Source: Segatella hominis
Lineage (GTDB): Bacteria > Bacteroidota > Bacteroidia > Bacteroidales > Bacteroidaceae
Assembly (NCBI RefSeq): GCF_004535825.1
Contig: NZ_SGVY01000018.1
Location: forward strand, 1 to 64,000
Direction: 5' to 3'
DNA: 64,000 nucleotides
Positions 34,734-42,955 of this stretch are shown here, one piece after another. Every line of letters starts with the position of its first letter. Within the stretch, counting starts at the first letter, position 1. The position numbers were made by a program, and so were the translations under genes. Below the pieces are notes generated by a model, which saw only the letters and a list, made by a program, of their open reading frames with translations, was not told where the DNA came from and did not search any database.

Positions 34734-34776
34734 GCTCGCAGAGGGTACTGTATGATAGTATCCTTTGTGGGCTTTT
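34734..34776 (+). terminator. Intrinsic terminator after serA
   Basis: A 16-bp stem with four G-T pairs (34734-34749 and 34757-34772), a 7-nt loop and TTTT. The upstream in-frame ATG of the next gene lies in its loop region and is therefore not the start. A second inverted repeat, GTGCCA/TGGCAC, follows at 34790-34814. Confidence 0.75.
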
Positions 34777-34832
34777 GTGTTTTATCATTGTGCCATACTA
34801 TGTTAGCGTGGCACTCTAATACCTACAACATT

Positions 34833-36167
34833 ATGGCAAAAATTAAACCTTTTAAGGGCATTCGTCCGCCAAAGGAACTGGTGGAACTGGTGGAATCAAG
34901 ACCATACGATGTGCTCGATTCAGAAGAGGCTCGTGCCGAAGCTGGTGACAACGAGAAGAGTCTTTATCATATTATCAAACCTGAAATCAATTTTGAACCT
35001 GGTACTTCTGAGTATGATCCACGCGTCTATGAAAGCGCTGCTGAGAATTTCAGAAAGTTTCAGGAGAACGGTTGGTTGAAACAGGATGATAAGGAACAAT
35101 ATTACATTTATGCCCAAACCATGAATGGCAAGACTCAGTATGGTCTTGTGGTGGGTGCTTATGTAAACGATTATATGACGGGTGTGATTAAAAAGCATGA
35201 GTTGACTCGCCGTGATAAGGAGGAGGATCGCATGAAGCACGTACGTGTTTGCAATGCAAATATCGAGCCTGTATTCTTTGCTTATCCTGATAATCAGGTG
35301 CTTAACGATCTTTTGGTTCGCTATGCTGCTACTACACCGGAATATGATTTCATTGCTCCTGTTGACGGATTCCGTCATCAATTCTGGATTGTAAGCGATG
35401 ATCAGGATATTGCCACCATTACAGCGGAGTTTGAGAAGATGCCAAGTCTCTATATTGCTGATGGTCATCACCGTTCAGCTGCTGCTGCTTTGGTTGGTGC
35501 TGAAAAGGCTAAGAATAATCCTCATCATACTGGTCAGGAGGAATACAATTACTTTATGGCAGTTTGCTTCCAAGCAAGTCAGTTGACAATTCTTGACTAT
35601 AATCGAGTAGTGAAGGACTTGAACGGTTTGACTTCAGAACAATTCCTCGATGCTTTGGCTAAAAACTTCGAAGTCATTGAGATTGATGCTATTAATATTA
35701 ACGTATCAGGTGATGATGAAGGTATTCCATGCTATGAAAAGATGGAGTTACAGGAAGCTATCGATAAATTCGGTTTGGATATTCTGAAACCTGCAGCCCT
35801 TCATTCATTCCTCCTATATTTGGATGGTAAATGGTATGGATTGTTTGCTAAGCCGGGTACTTACGATGATGAAGACCCGATTGGCGTATTAGATGTTGAT
35901 ATTTCATCCCGTTTGATTCTTGATGAAATCCTTGGAATCAAGGACTTACGTTCTGATAAGCGTATCGATTTTGTGGGTGGTCTCCGTGGACTTGGTGAGT
36001 TGAAACGTCGTGTAGATAGTGGTGAAATGAAGATGGCATTGGCACTTCATCCGGTAACTATGCAGCAGATTATGGACATTGCTGATAGTGGTAAGATTAT
36101 GCCACCTAAGGCAACTTGGTTTGAGCCAAAACTGCGTAGCGGTTTGATTATTCATAAATTAGACTAA
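34833..36167 (+). CDS. DUF1015 protein next to serine biosynthesis genes
   Basis: 444 aa from the ATG at 34833 (MAKIKPFKGIRP). A longer reading from 34752 starts inside the serA terminator. It matches DUF1015 (PF06245-like) over its full length, starting with PFKGIRPPKE. The family has no assigned function. A conspicuous motif, IADGHHRSAAA (DGHHR at 210-214), recalls the catalytic loop of ParB/Srx-fold proteins, including archaeal free-serine kinases. The position right after serC-serA makes a role in serine or phosphoserine metabolism plausible. This is inference from motif and neighbourhood only. It is followed 18 nt later by the YigZ-type gene. Confidence 0.85.
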   Translation: MAKIKPFKGIRPPKELVELVESRPYDVLDSEEARAEAGDNEKSLYHIIKPEINFEPGTSEYDPRVYESAAENFRKFQENGWLKQDDKEQYYIYAQTMNGKTQYGLVVGAYVNDYMTGVIKKHELTRRDKEEDRMKHVRVCNANIEPVFFAYPDNQVLNDLLVRYAATTPEYDFIAPVDGFRHQFWIVSDDQDIATITAEFEKMPSLYIADGHHRSAAAALVGAEKAKNNPHHTGQEEYNYFMAVCFQASQLTILDYNRVVKDLNGLTSEQFLDALAKNFEVIEIDAININVSGDDEGIPCYEKMELQEAIDKFGLDILKPAALHSFLLYLDGKWYGLFAKPGTYDDEDPIGVLDVDISSRLILDEILGIKDLRSDKRIDFVGGLRGLGELKRRVDSGEMKMALALHPVTMQQIMDIADSGKIMPPKATWFEPKLRSGLIIHKLD

Positions 36168-36185
36168 AGAGTTCGGCTTAATTAA

Positions 36186-36773
36186 ATGATTGACGAATAC
36201 AAAACTATAAAAGATCAAGTAGGCGAGGGACTGTACACTGAGAAAAGGAGTAAGTTCCTCGCTTTTGCTCATCATGTGACATCTGTCGAAGAAGTCAAGG
36301 AAATAGTGGCAGGTTATAGGAAGAAATACTATGATGCCAGACATTGTTGCTATGCATATATGTTGGGTCCTGAAAGAAATGAATTCCGGGCGAATGACGA
36401 TGGAGAACCGTCTTCTACTGCCGGAAAACCGATCTTAGGACAGATCAATAAAGCAGAATTGACAGATATTCTGATAGTGGTTATCAGATATTTCGGTGGA
36501 GTAAAACTCGGAACAAGTGGCTTGATAGTCGCTTATCGTGAAGCTGCTATAGAGGCATTGGCTCATTGTGAAGAGGAAATCAGACAGGTAGAAGAAATTG
36601 TGACTTATGATTTTACTTATCCGATGATGAATGATGTAATGAGAATTGTAAAGGAAATGAATCCTCGTATTGTGGATCAGGTTTTTGATAACACCTGCAG
36701 TATAAAGCTTTCCATTCGCAAGAGTGAGGCAGAACAATTAAGAACTCGCTTGAAGAAACTTTCGTTTGAATAA
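36186..36773 (+). CDS. YigZ/IMPACT family protein
   Basis: 195 aa. The UPF0029 N-terminal domain (about 15-125) shows the family signature NDDGEPSSTAGKP and IRYFGGVKLGTSGL. The C-terminal part is the small ferredoxin-like DUF1949 domain. IMPACT relatives in eukaryotes regulate translation through GCN1; the bacterial role is unclear. The gene lies 18 nt after the DUF1015 gene and its 3' end overlaps a strong terminator. Confidence 0.9.
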   Translation: MIDEYKTIKDQVGEGLYTEKRSKFLAFAHHVTSVEEVKEIVAGYRKKYYDARHCCYAYMLGPERNEFRANDDGEPSSTAGKPILGQINKAELTDILIVVIRYFGGVKLGTSGLIVAYREAAIEALAHCEEEIRQVEEIVTYDFTYPMMNDVMRIVKEMNPRIVDQVFDNTCSIKLSIRKSEAEQLRTRLKKLSFE

Positions 36774-36795
36774 AGTTTCTCCAAGCGAGTTTTTG
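36745..36795 (+). terminator. Terminator overlapping the end of the YigZ-family gene
   Basis: An inverted repeat of CTCGCTTG and AGAAACTT (36745-36761) with AAAGTTTCT and AAGCGAG (36773-36789), then TTTTT. The left half is inside the coding region. Confidence 0.75.
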
Positions 36796-36907
36796 GTTTA
36801 TATATTTTTTTCGTTAAATAAATCAGAATTGTTTCTGTTTTAAAAACAGGAAGTTTTTGTGTTTATTATCCGGATGCAATAGTTTTAATTTTCGGATGAT
36901 CTTAAAG

Positions 36908-37711
36908 CTATAATTCCGGATAGCTTACATCTTCTAAGAAAAGAGCATTGCCTGGCATACTCTCGCCGGCATCACTTCTTGTTCCCTGATGCAAAATTTC
37001 AAGAAATTGATTCATGCTTATTTTCCCACGGCCTACATCAATCAATGTTCCTACCACAGCTCTCACCATGTTGCGAAGGAAACGGTTGGCTGTTATTTCA
37101 AAATACCAGGATGTAGGGGAAGTTTGCACCCATTTCGCTTCTGTAACATGACAAATGGTAGTCTTGTTATCACCACCAGCCTTGCAGAATGCTGCATAGT
37201 CTTCATGCTGAAGGAAATATTTGGCTGCTTCATTCATTTTATTAAAATCCAATGGGTAATTAATTTGGAGAGAGAAATGACGTTCAAATGGATCCTTTCG
37301 CGTATGTATATAATAATGGTAGGTGCGGGAGGTGGCAGAGAAACGGGCATGCATGTCATCTGCAACAGGGAAAACATCCCATACAGATATATCTCTTGGG
37401 AGAATTCGATTCAGGCGATAAACCATCTGGTCGCAGGAAATGGGAAGAAGTTCCTTTTTCGCAGACATGTCTTTTTCTTCGTCAGAAGATAATGCTGCCT
37501 GATCTTTATGTTCCCAATCAAAATGAGCTGCCATTTTTCTGGCATGAACTCCTGTGTCTGTACGGCCGGCCCCTACAACTTCAATTTCTTTTCGGAGTAA
37601 AATAGACAACGCTCGTTGCAACTCTTGCTGCACCGTATTGGCATTAGGCTGAATTTGCCATCCATGATAGTTTGTACCATCATAACTAAAGGTAATAAAG
37701 TATCTACTCAT
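36908..37711 (-). CDS. truA: tRNA pseudouridine(38-40) synthase
   Basis: 267 aa from the ATG at 37711 (MSRYFITFSYDGTNYHGWQ); a longer reading upstream is rejected because the promoter box lies there. TruA makes pseudouridine at positions 38-40 of the anticodon arm. The catalytic Asp is in AGRTDTGVHA (near 55), and the conserved NRFLRNMVR motif is in the second half. The length is normal. It is monocistronic on the minus strand, divergent from dapA. Confidence 0.95.
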   Translation of the reverse strand: MSRYFITFSYDGTNYHGWQIQPNANTVQQELQRALSILLRKEIEVVGAGRTDTGVHARKMAAHFDWEHKDQAALSSDEEKDMSAKKELLPISCDQMVYRLNRILPRDISVWDVFPVADDMHARFSATSRTYHYYIHTRKDPFERHFSLQINYPLDFNKMNEAAKYFLQHEDYAAFCKAGGDNKTTICHVTEAKWVQTSPTSWYFEITANRFLRNMVRAVVGTLIDVGRGKISMNQFLEILHQGTRSDAGESMPGNALFLEDVSYPEL

Positions 37712-37716
37712 AGCTG

Positions 37717-37724
37717 CAAAATTA
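37717..37724 (-). promoter_or_regulatory. -7 box of truA, adjacent to the start codon
   Basis: TAATTTTG on the minus strand ends 5 nt before the truA ATG, so transcription would start at or in the first codon (leaderless). No clear -33 box is seen. Confidence 0.45.
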
Positions 37725-37805
37725 CGAAAAATATGCGATATATGCGATAATAATACCAAATTTTTTCAATTTTGATACAATTTTGAAAGAAAAATGGCAA
37801 TTTGT

Positions 37806-37836
37806 TTTGCAATTTGGCAATAAATTTGTAATTTTG
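37806..37836 (+). promoter_or_regulatory. Promoter of dapA
   Basis: TTTG at 37806-37809, 19 nt, TAATTTTG at 37829-37836; the ATG is 22 nt downstream. Confidence 0.65.
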
Positions 37837-37858
37837 CGATTAATTTTGAAAATTGATT

Positions 37859-38746
37859 ATGGCACAGAATATTTTTAAAGGGTTAGGTATAGCTCTCATT
37901 ACTCCATTTAAGACCGATGGTTCGGTAGATTACCAGGCTCTGAAGAGATTGGTAGAGTTTCAAATTGACAATGGTGCAGATTTCCTTTGCATCCTTGCTA
38001 CAACTGGCGAGGCGCCTTGTCTTACTAAAGATGAGAAAGATAAAATCACTGAACTTGTCAAAGAGGTCAATCATGGTCGTGTCAAGATTTTGAAATATTG
38101 CGGTGGTAATAATACTGCTGCTGTAGTAGATGAAATCAAGAATACTGATTGGAGCGGTATTGATGGCATCCTCAGTATTTGTCCTTATTATAATAAGCCT
38201 TCTCAGGAGGGACTTTATCAGCATTTTAAGGCAATCGCTGAAGTTAGTCCTCTGCCTATCGTATTATATAATGTACCAGGTAGAACAGGTGTTAACATGA
38301 AACCTGAAACAACTTGTCGCATCGCCCGTGAATTCCCTAATATTGTAGCAATCAAGGAAGCAAGTGGCAGCTTGGAACAGGTAGATGAGATTATCAAGAA
38401 CAAACCTGATAATTTTGATGTTATCAGTGGTGATGATGCATTGACTTTCTCTATGGTAGCCAGTGGTGCAGCAGGTGTAATTTCAGTCATTGGTAATGCT
38501 CTTCCTAAAGCATTCAGCCGTATGATCCGCTTGGAGTTCCGTGGTGAATATGAGCCAGCACGTAAGATTCATCATGCATTTACAGAGCTTTATAGTTTGC
38601 TTTTCGTAGATGGTAACCCTGCTGGTGTAAAGGCTTTGCTCAATGATATGGGTTTCATAGAAAATGAACTTAGATTGCCTCTTGTTCCAACAAGAATTGC
38701 AACTAAGCAGAAGATGAGCGATATCATCAAGGACTTGCGTTTCTGA
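37859..38746 (+). CDS. dapA: 4-hydroxy-tetrahydrodipicolinate synthase
   Basis: 295 aa from the ATG at 37859 (MAQNIFKGLG); a TTG two codons upstream is not needed. It condenses pyruvate with aspartate semialdehyde, the first committed step to lysine and diaminopimelate. The TIM-barrel motifs are clear: ALITPF, TTGEAP (Thr-Thr pair), YNVPGRTG (Tyr of the triad) and the Schiff-base lysine in AIKEASG (near 163). The length is normal. It is transcribed alone from its own promoter, divergent from truA. Confidence 0.96.
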   Translation: MAQNIFKGLGIALITPFKTDGSVDYQALKRLVEFQIDNGADFLCILATTGEAPCLTKDEKDKITELVKEVNHGRVKILKYCGGNNTAAVVDEIKNTDWSGIDGILSICPYYNKPSQEGLYQHFKAIAEVSPLPIVLYNVPGRTGVNMKPETTCRIAREFPNIVAIKEASGSLEQVDEIIKNKPDNFDVISGDDALTFSMVASGAAGVISVIGNALPKAFSRMIRLEFRGEYEPARKIHHAFTELYSLLFVDGNPAGVKALLNDMGFIENELRLPLVPTRIATKQKMSDIIKDLRF

Positions 38747-38822
38747 TGACATTAGCTTTGATTTTGCTCATTTTCCGAAATATTACCACTGAATTATTCT
38801 GAATTTCACTAATAGCTACTTT

Positions 38823-39710
38823 ATGTCAGACGATAGAAGAATCATACATGAAATTACTCCGCTGATGGGAAAAGATGTTTTATACATTGCAGACCGTCAT
38901 AAAAAGGAGTTTACTTATCCTATTCACAATCACTCTGTGTTTGAACTCAATTTTGTGGAGAATGCTAAAGGTGTCCGACGCATAGTGGGTGACTCACAGG
39001 AAATTATCGGTGATTATGATTTGTGTTTGATTACTTCTCCTGACCTTGAACATGTATGGGAACAGAATGATTGTCGCAGCGAGGATATCAGAGAGATTAC
39101 AATACAATTTGACTTCAGTATGAGTACCGAAACGCTCTTTGGCAGAAATCCGTATTCAAGTATTACAAGAATGATGCAGCAAGCCAAGAAAGGACTTGTG
39201 TTTCCGATGAAAGCCATTATGAAAGTATATGGATTGTTGGATACTTTGAGTTCTGTCAAAGATGGCTTTTATGCCGTTCAGCAGTTTTTGACTATATTGT
39301 ATGAACTTTCTCGGTGTGATGGTGCTAAGACTTTAGCTTCTACCAGTTATGCGAAGGTTACCGTGGAGGATGATAGTAGAAGAATTCTGAAGGTAAAGAA
39401 TTATATCTCTAAGAATTATATGGATGAACTGAGACTGCCAGAGCTTGCAAACATGGCTGGTATGAGTCCAAGTGCATTCAGTAGATTCTTTAAGTTGCAC
39501 ACCGGAAGAAACATCAGTGAGTATATTATTGATTTGAGGTTGGGTTATGCAGCACGAATGCTGGTAGATACTGCAAAATCTATCAGTGAAATCGGGTTTG
39601 ATTGCGGATTTAATAATCTGAGTAACTTCAATCGTATTTTCAAAAAGAAAAAAGGATGCTCACCAAGTGAATTCCGTGAAAATTATCACAAGACTCGTAT
39701 TATTGTGTAG
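38823..39710 (+). CDS. AraC-family transcription regulator
   Basis: 295 aa. The N-terminal cupin-like sensing domain (about 15-110, with YPIHNHSVFELNFV) is followed by a linker and a C-terminal AraC double helix-turn-helix (about 190-290: LRLPELANMAGMSPSAFSRF and IGFDCGFNNLSNFNRIFKK). It lies 318 nt upstream of uxaC on the same strand with a terminator between, so it is not in the uxaC transcript. It could control uxaC or other sugar genes; the effector is unknown. Confidence 0.9.
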   Translation: MSDDRRIIHEITPLMGKDVLYIADRHKKEFTYPIHNHSVFELNFVENAKGVRRIVGDSQEIIGDYDLCLITSPDLEHVWEQNDCRSEDIREITIQFDFSMSTETLFGRNPYSSITRMMQQAKKGLVFPMKAIMKVYGLLDTLSSVKDGFYAVQQFLTILYELSRCDGAKTLASTSYAKVTVEDDSRRILKVKNYISKNYMDELRLPELANMAGMSPSAFSRFFKLHTGRNISEYIIDLRLGYAARMLVDTAKSISEIGFDCGFNNLSNFNRIFKKKKGCSPSEFRENYHKTRIIV

Positions 39711-39820
39711 TCTGTCTAGTGAATGGACTGTATGATTAGTGTTTTCTTCTGATGAATTTATGACCTATGGCATAAATGCCTGTTATAAATATTAAGAATT
39801 GAAGAGAATTAAAGAATAAA

Positions 39821-39874
39821 AAACAAATAAATCTTCCATGTATGACTACTTGGGAGATTTATTTTGTTCTTTTT
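39821..39874 (+). terminator. Terminator between the AraC gene and uxaC
   Basis: Stem ACAAATAAATCT and AGATTTATTTTGT around TCC...GGG (39823-39867), then TCTTTTTT. The rest of the 39711-40028 gap holds only the uxaC promoter. Confidence 0.75.
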
Positions 39875-39927
39875 TAACTTTTCCGCAATCGTTTAAGTAA
39901 AAATCTGATTAAAAATTCTATTATTAT

Positions 39928-39958
39928 TTTGTTTTACCGAAAATTTGAGTTATTTTTG
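39928..39958 (+). promoter_or_regulatory. Promoter of uxaC
   Basis: TTTG at 39928-39931, 19 nt, TATTTTTG at 39951-39958; the leader is about 65 nt. Confidence 0.65.
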
Positions 39959-40028
39959 CAAAGAAAATAGTTAATGGAATTCCCAAAAGGTTTTTCAAAA
40001 GCAAAATATTTAAAACTACTATACAATT

Positions 40029-41432
40029 ATGAAGCAATTTATGGATGAAAATTTCTTGCTCGACACTAAGACTGCGCAGGATCTTTTCCACAATCATGCG
40101 GCTAAAATGCCAATTATTGACTATCACTGCCATCTTATTCCAGAGATGGTAGCTAATGATCACAAGTTTAAGAGTATTACTGAACTTTGGCTCGGTGGTG
40201 ACCACTACAAGTGGCGTGCCATGAGAACTAATGGTGTAGATGAGCGTTTCTGCACTGGTACCGATACAAGCGATTGGGAGAAGTTCGAAAAGTGGGCTGA
40301 AACTGTTCCTTATACATTCCGCAACCCATTGTATCATTGGACTCATCTCGAGCTTAAGACAGCTTTCGGTATTGACAAACAGTTGAGCCCTAAGACCGCT
40401 CGTGAGATCTTTGATGAGTGCAACGAGAAATTGCAGTTGCCTGAGTTCAGTGCACGCGGTTTGATGCGCCATTATCATGTAGAGTGTGTTTGTACAACAG
40501 ACGATCCAATTGATGATCTCCGTTATCACAAGCAGACCCGTGAGAGCGGTTTTGAAATCAAGATGATTCCAGCATGGCGTCCTGATAAGGCTATGAATAT
40601 CGAGAAGCCTGACTTCGCTGAGTATATGAATAAGTTGGGTGAAGTTGCTGGTGTTACTATCTCAACATTCCAGGATATGGTTGATGCTCTTCAGAAGCGC
40701 CACGATTTCTTCACAGAGAATGGCTGTAAGTTGAGCGACCATGGTATTGAGGAATTCTATGACGAGGCATATACTGATTCTCAGATTGAGACTATCTTTG
40801 AAAAGGCTATGCGTGGTCAGCAGTTGTCAGTTATTGAGGTTCGTCAGTACAAGCATGCTTTCTTGAGAATTTGTGCTGAGATGGATCATGCTGCTGATTG
40901 GACTCAGCAGTATCACTATGGTGCCATCCGCGATAATAACACATTGATGTACAATAAGTTGGGTGCTGATACTGGTTTTGATTCTATTGGTGAGTTTACT
41001 ACAGCTCGTGCTATGAGTAATTTCTTGAATGAATTAAATGTAGAGGGTAAGTTGACTCGTACAATCCTTTATTGCTTGAACCCATGTGCCAATGAGGTAA
41101 TCGCTACTATGCTTGGTAATTTCCAGGATGGTTCTTGCCCAGGTAAGATTCAGTTTGGTTCTGGCTGGTGGTTCAATGATCAGCTCGATGGTATGACACG
41201 TCAGATGAATGCATTGTCTGTGCTCGGTCTTTTGAGCCGTTTCGTCGGTATGTTGACCGACTCTCGCTCATTCCTGAGCTATCCACGTCATGAGTATTTC
41301 CGTCGTTTGCTTTGCAACCTCCTCGGTAATGATGTAGAGAAGGGCTTGCTTCCTAACGATATGGAGAGTCTCTCTCGCATGGTTGAAGATATCTCTTACA
41401 ACAATGCCCGCAACTACTTCAAGTTCTATTAA
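40029..41432 (+). CDS. uxaC: Glucuronate isomerase
   Basis: 467 aa, full length. It isomerises glucuronate to fructuronate and galacturonate to tagaturonate, the entry to hexuronate breakdown. It begins MKQFMDENFLLDTKTAQDL; metal- and substrate-binding blocks IDYHCHLIP (near 30-38), CTTDDPIDDL and GSGWWFNDQ are present. No other hexuronate genes (uxaA, uxaB, kdgK) are adjacent, so it is a solitary catabolic gene, perhaps controlled by the AraC-type regulator upstream. It has its own promoter and a strong terminator. Confidence 0.96.
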   Translation: MKQFMDENFLLDTKTAQDLFHNHAAKMPIIDYHCHLIPEMVANDHKFKSITELWLGGDHYKWRAMRTNGVDERFCTGTDTSDWEKFEKWAETVPYTFRNPLYHWTHLELKTAFGIDKQLSPKTAREIFDECNEKLQLPEFSARGLMRHYHVECVCTTDDPIDDLRYHKQTRESGFEIKMIPAWRPDKAMNIEKPDFAEYMNKLGEVAGVTISTFQDMVDALQKRHDFFTENGCKLSDHGIEEFYDEAYTDSQIETIFEKAMRGQQLSVIEVRQYKHAFLRICAEMDHAADWTQQYHYGAIRDNNTLMYNKLGADTGFDSIGEFTTARAMSNFLNELNVEGKLTRTILYCLNPCANEVIATMLGNFQDGSCPGKIQFGSGWWFNDQLDGMTRQMNALSVLGLLSRFVGMLTDSRSFLSYPRHEYFRRLLCNLLGNDVEKGLLPNDMESLSRMVEDISYNNARNYFKFY

Positions 41433-41461
41433 TTGTAGAGCTGAATAGCAATTATACTAAG

Positions 41462-41515
41462 ACAAATCCCTTTACGACATCTGATGATGTTGTGGAGGGA
41501 TTTGTTGTTTTTTTT
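41462..41515 (+). terminator. Intrinsic terminator of uxaC
   Basis: A 10-bp stem ACAAATCCCT/AGGGATTTGT (41462-41471, 41496-41505) followed by a T-run. The loop is 24 nt and partly self-complementary. Confidence 0.85.
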
Positions 41516-41535
41516 ACTACGTAAAACTTTTGAAT

Positions 41536-42855
41536 ATGGGGGTAATAGACAGAATACTAAGATATTACGAAGATCTCAGAGAATTTAATTCTTCTAATAT
41601 CAAAGATTTCCGAGGCAGAGTAAAATCTTGGATAAAGATGGGTATGCTTGCTGGTCGTATCTTCTATGTAAAGGATATGTGGGCCAGGGATGTGGCAGCA
41701 TTGACTTTTGCCTCCTTCATGGCTTTGATTCCTTTTATGGCGATGATGTTTGTCATTGCCCGAGGTTTTGGGTATTCATCCTTATTGGAATCCTGGCTTT
41801 CTACTACTTTTGAGGCACAACCGGTTGTGGCTCAAACTATTGTAAATTTTGTACAAAACTATATTGAGAATACCCAGAGCAACTATATCATCGGTACGGG
41901 TATCGTGATGTTTCTCTATACTATCATCTCTCTGATGCAGAAAATTGAACTTACCTTTGATGATATCTGGCATACGGGAGAACGTTCATGGAAACAGATT
42001 TTTACAGAATATCCTACCATTCTGTTCGGTTTAGGTCTCATGATACTTTTTGCTTCGAGTATTAATGTATGGACTGTTAATGTGGTGGATAATGTCGATA
42101 AGATCGCTGATATAGGGGAAACAATTCCTTCGTTTATCCTCCATTTGGCTGCATTTGTTCCGATGTTTCTGTTCTTTGTGTTCTGTTACTGTGTTATTCC
42201 GAATACTTATATAAGATTTCGAAGCACCCTTGTACCATCATTCCTGGCAGGTATCTGTATGACAGCCTTGCAGTATGGCTACATTTATTTGCAAGTATTC
42301 CTTTCCAGCTACAATGTCATTTATGGTTCTTTAGCAGCTATTCCGCTTTTTCTGTTATGGCTTCAGATTTCGTGGGCTATAGTGGTCTTTGGTGCTTTGC
42401 TTTGTCATACTAATCAGAACATACATTATTATGATGGAGACCTCAGATATGATGATCTGAAATTGGTGCAGCGTATCAAGGTTTGCGGAATGGTTATGCA
42501 TTTGGTATGTAGGCAGTTTAATAATGGAGAACAAGCATATACACCGAAAGAGATTCATGAGTTGACGAATATACCGCAACAAATTGTCAATCAGGCAGTG
42601 AGGGAACTCCTGCAGGCCAAATTGCTGGTTGAGATTAGAAGCGAGAAAAGGGGGTGTTTTGAAGAATCTGTTGTCTTGCATCCGATAGAGAAGATAGATC
42701 ATCTGACTTATGGCATGATGATAGAGCGACTCTTCAATTATGGTGAGGAAATTTCTGGTTTTTCAGAAATAGAAAATGAATTGGAATTGTGGAAAAATAT
42801 CGATATTGTAAATCAGAAATTCGTAGATAACGGTAAGCAGATATTATTTATTTAG
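41536..42855 (+). CDS. YihY/BrkB-family inner membrane protein
   Basis: 439 aa from the ATG at 41536 (MGVIDRILRYYED). Six predicted membrane helices span about 55-290, with the family's ALTFASFMALIPFMAMMF segment in the first. A soluble C-terminal part (about 310-439) looks like a winged helix: YTPKEIHELTNIPQQIVNQA is a helix-turn-helix-like stretch. The family was once called RNase BN, but the membrane proteins are not nucleases and their role is unknown (possibly an envelope transporter). The C-terminal extension is usual in Bacteroidetes members. Convergent with rho. Confidence 0.88.
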   Translation: MGVIDRILRYYEDLREFNSSNIKDFRGRVKSWIKMGMLAGRIFYVKDMWARDVAALTFASFMALIPFMAMMFVIARGFGYSSLLESWLSTTFEAQPVVAQTIVNFVQNYIENTQSNYIIGTGIVMFLYTIISLMQKIELTFDDIWHTGERSWKQIFTEYPTILFGLGLMILFASSINVWTVNVVDNVDKIADIGETIPSFILHLAAFVPMFLFFVFCYCVIPNTYIRFRSTLVPSFLAGICMTALQYGYIYLQVFLSSYNVIYGSLAAIPLFLLWLQISWAIVVFGALLCHTNQNIHYYDGDLRYDDLKLVQRIKVCGMVMHLVCRQFNNGEQAYTPKEIHELTNIPQQIVNQAVRELLQAKLLVEIRSEKRGCFEESVVLHPIEKIDHLTYGMMIERLFNYGEEISGFSEIENELELWKNIDIVNQKFVDNGKQILFI

Positions 42856-42862
42856 AAAAATA

Positions 42863-42905
42863 TAAACGGTCATTTGTAACATCAGTTTGTACAAATGACC
42901 GTTTA
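42863..42905. terminator. Bidirectional terminator between yihY-type gene and rho
   Basis: A perfect 16-bp inverted repeat (42863-42878 and 42890-42905, arm TAAACGGTCATTTGTA) with an 11-nt loop, between convergent genes; A/T-rich on both sides. Confidence 0.8.
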
Positions 42906-42955
42906 TTATTTATATTCTCCTAAATTATATAAATAGGATAACTTTATTTTCATTC

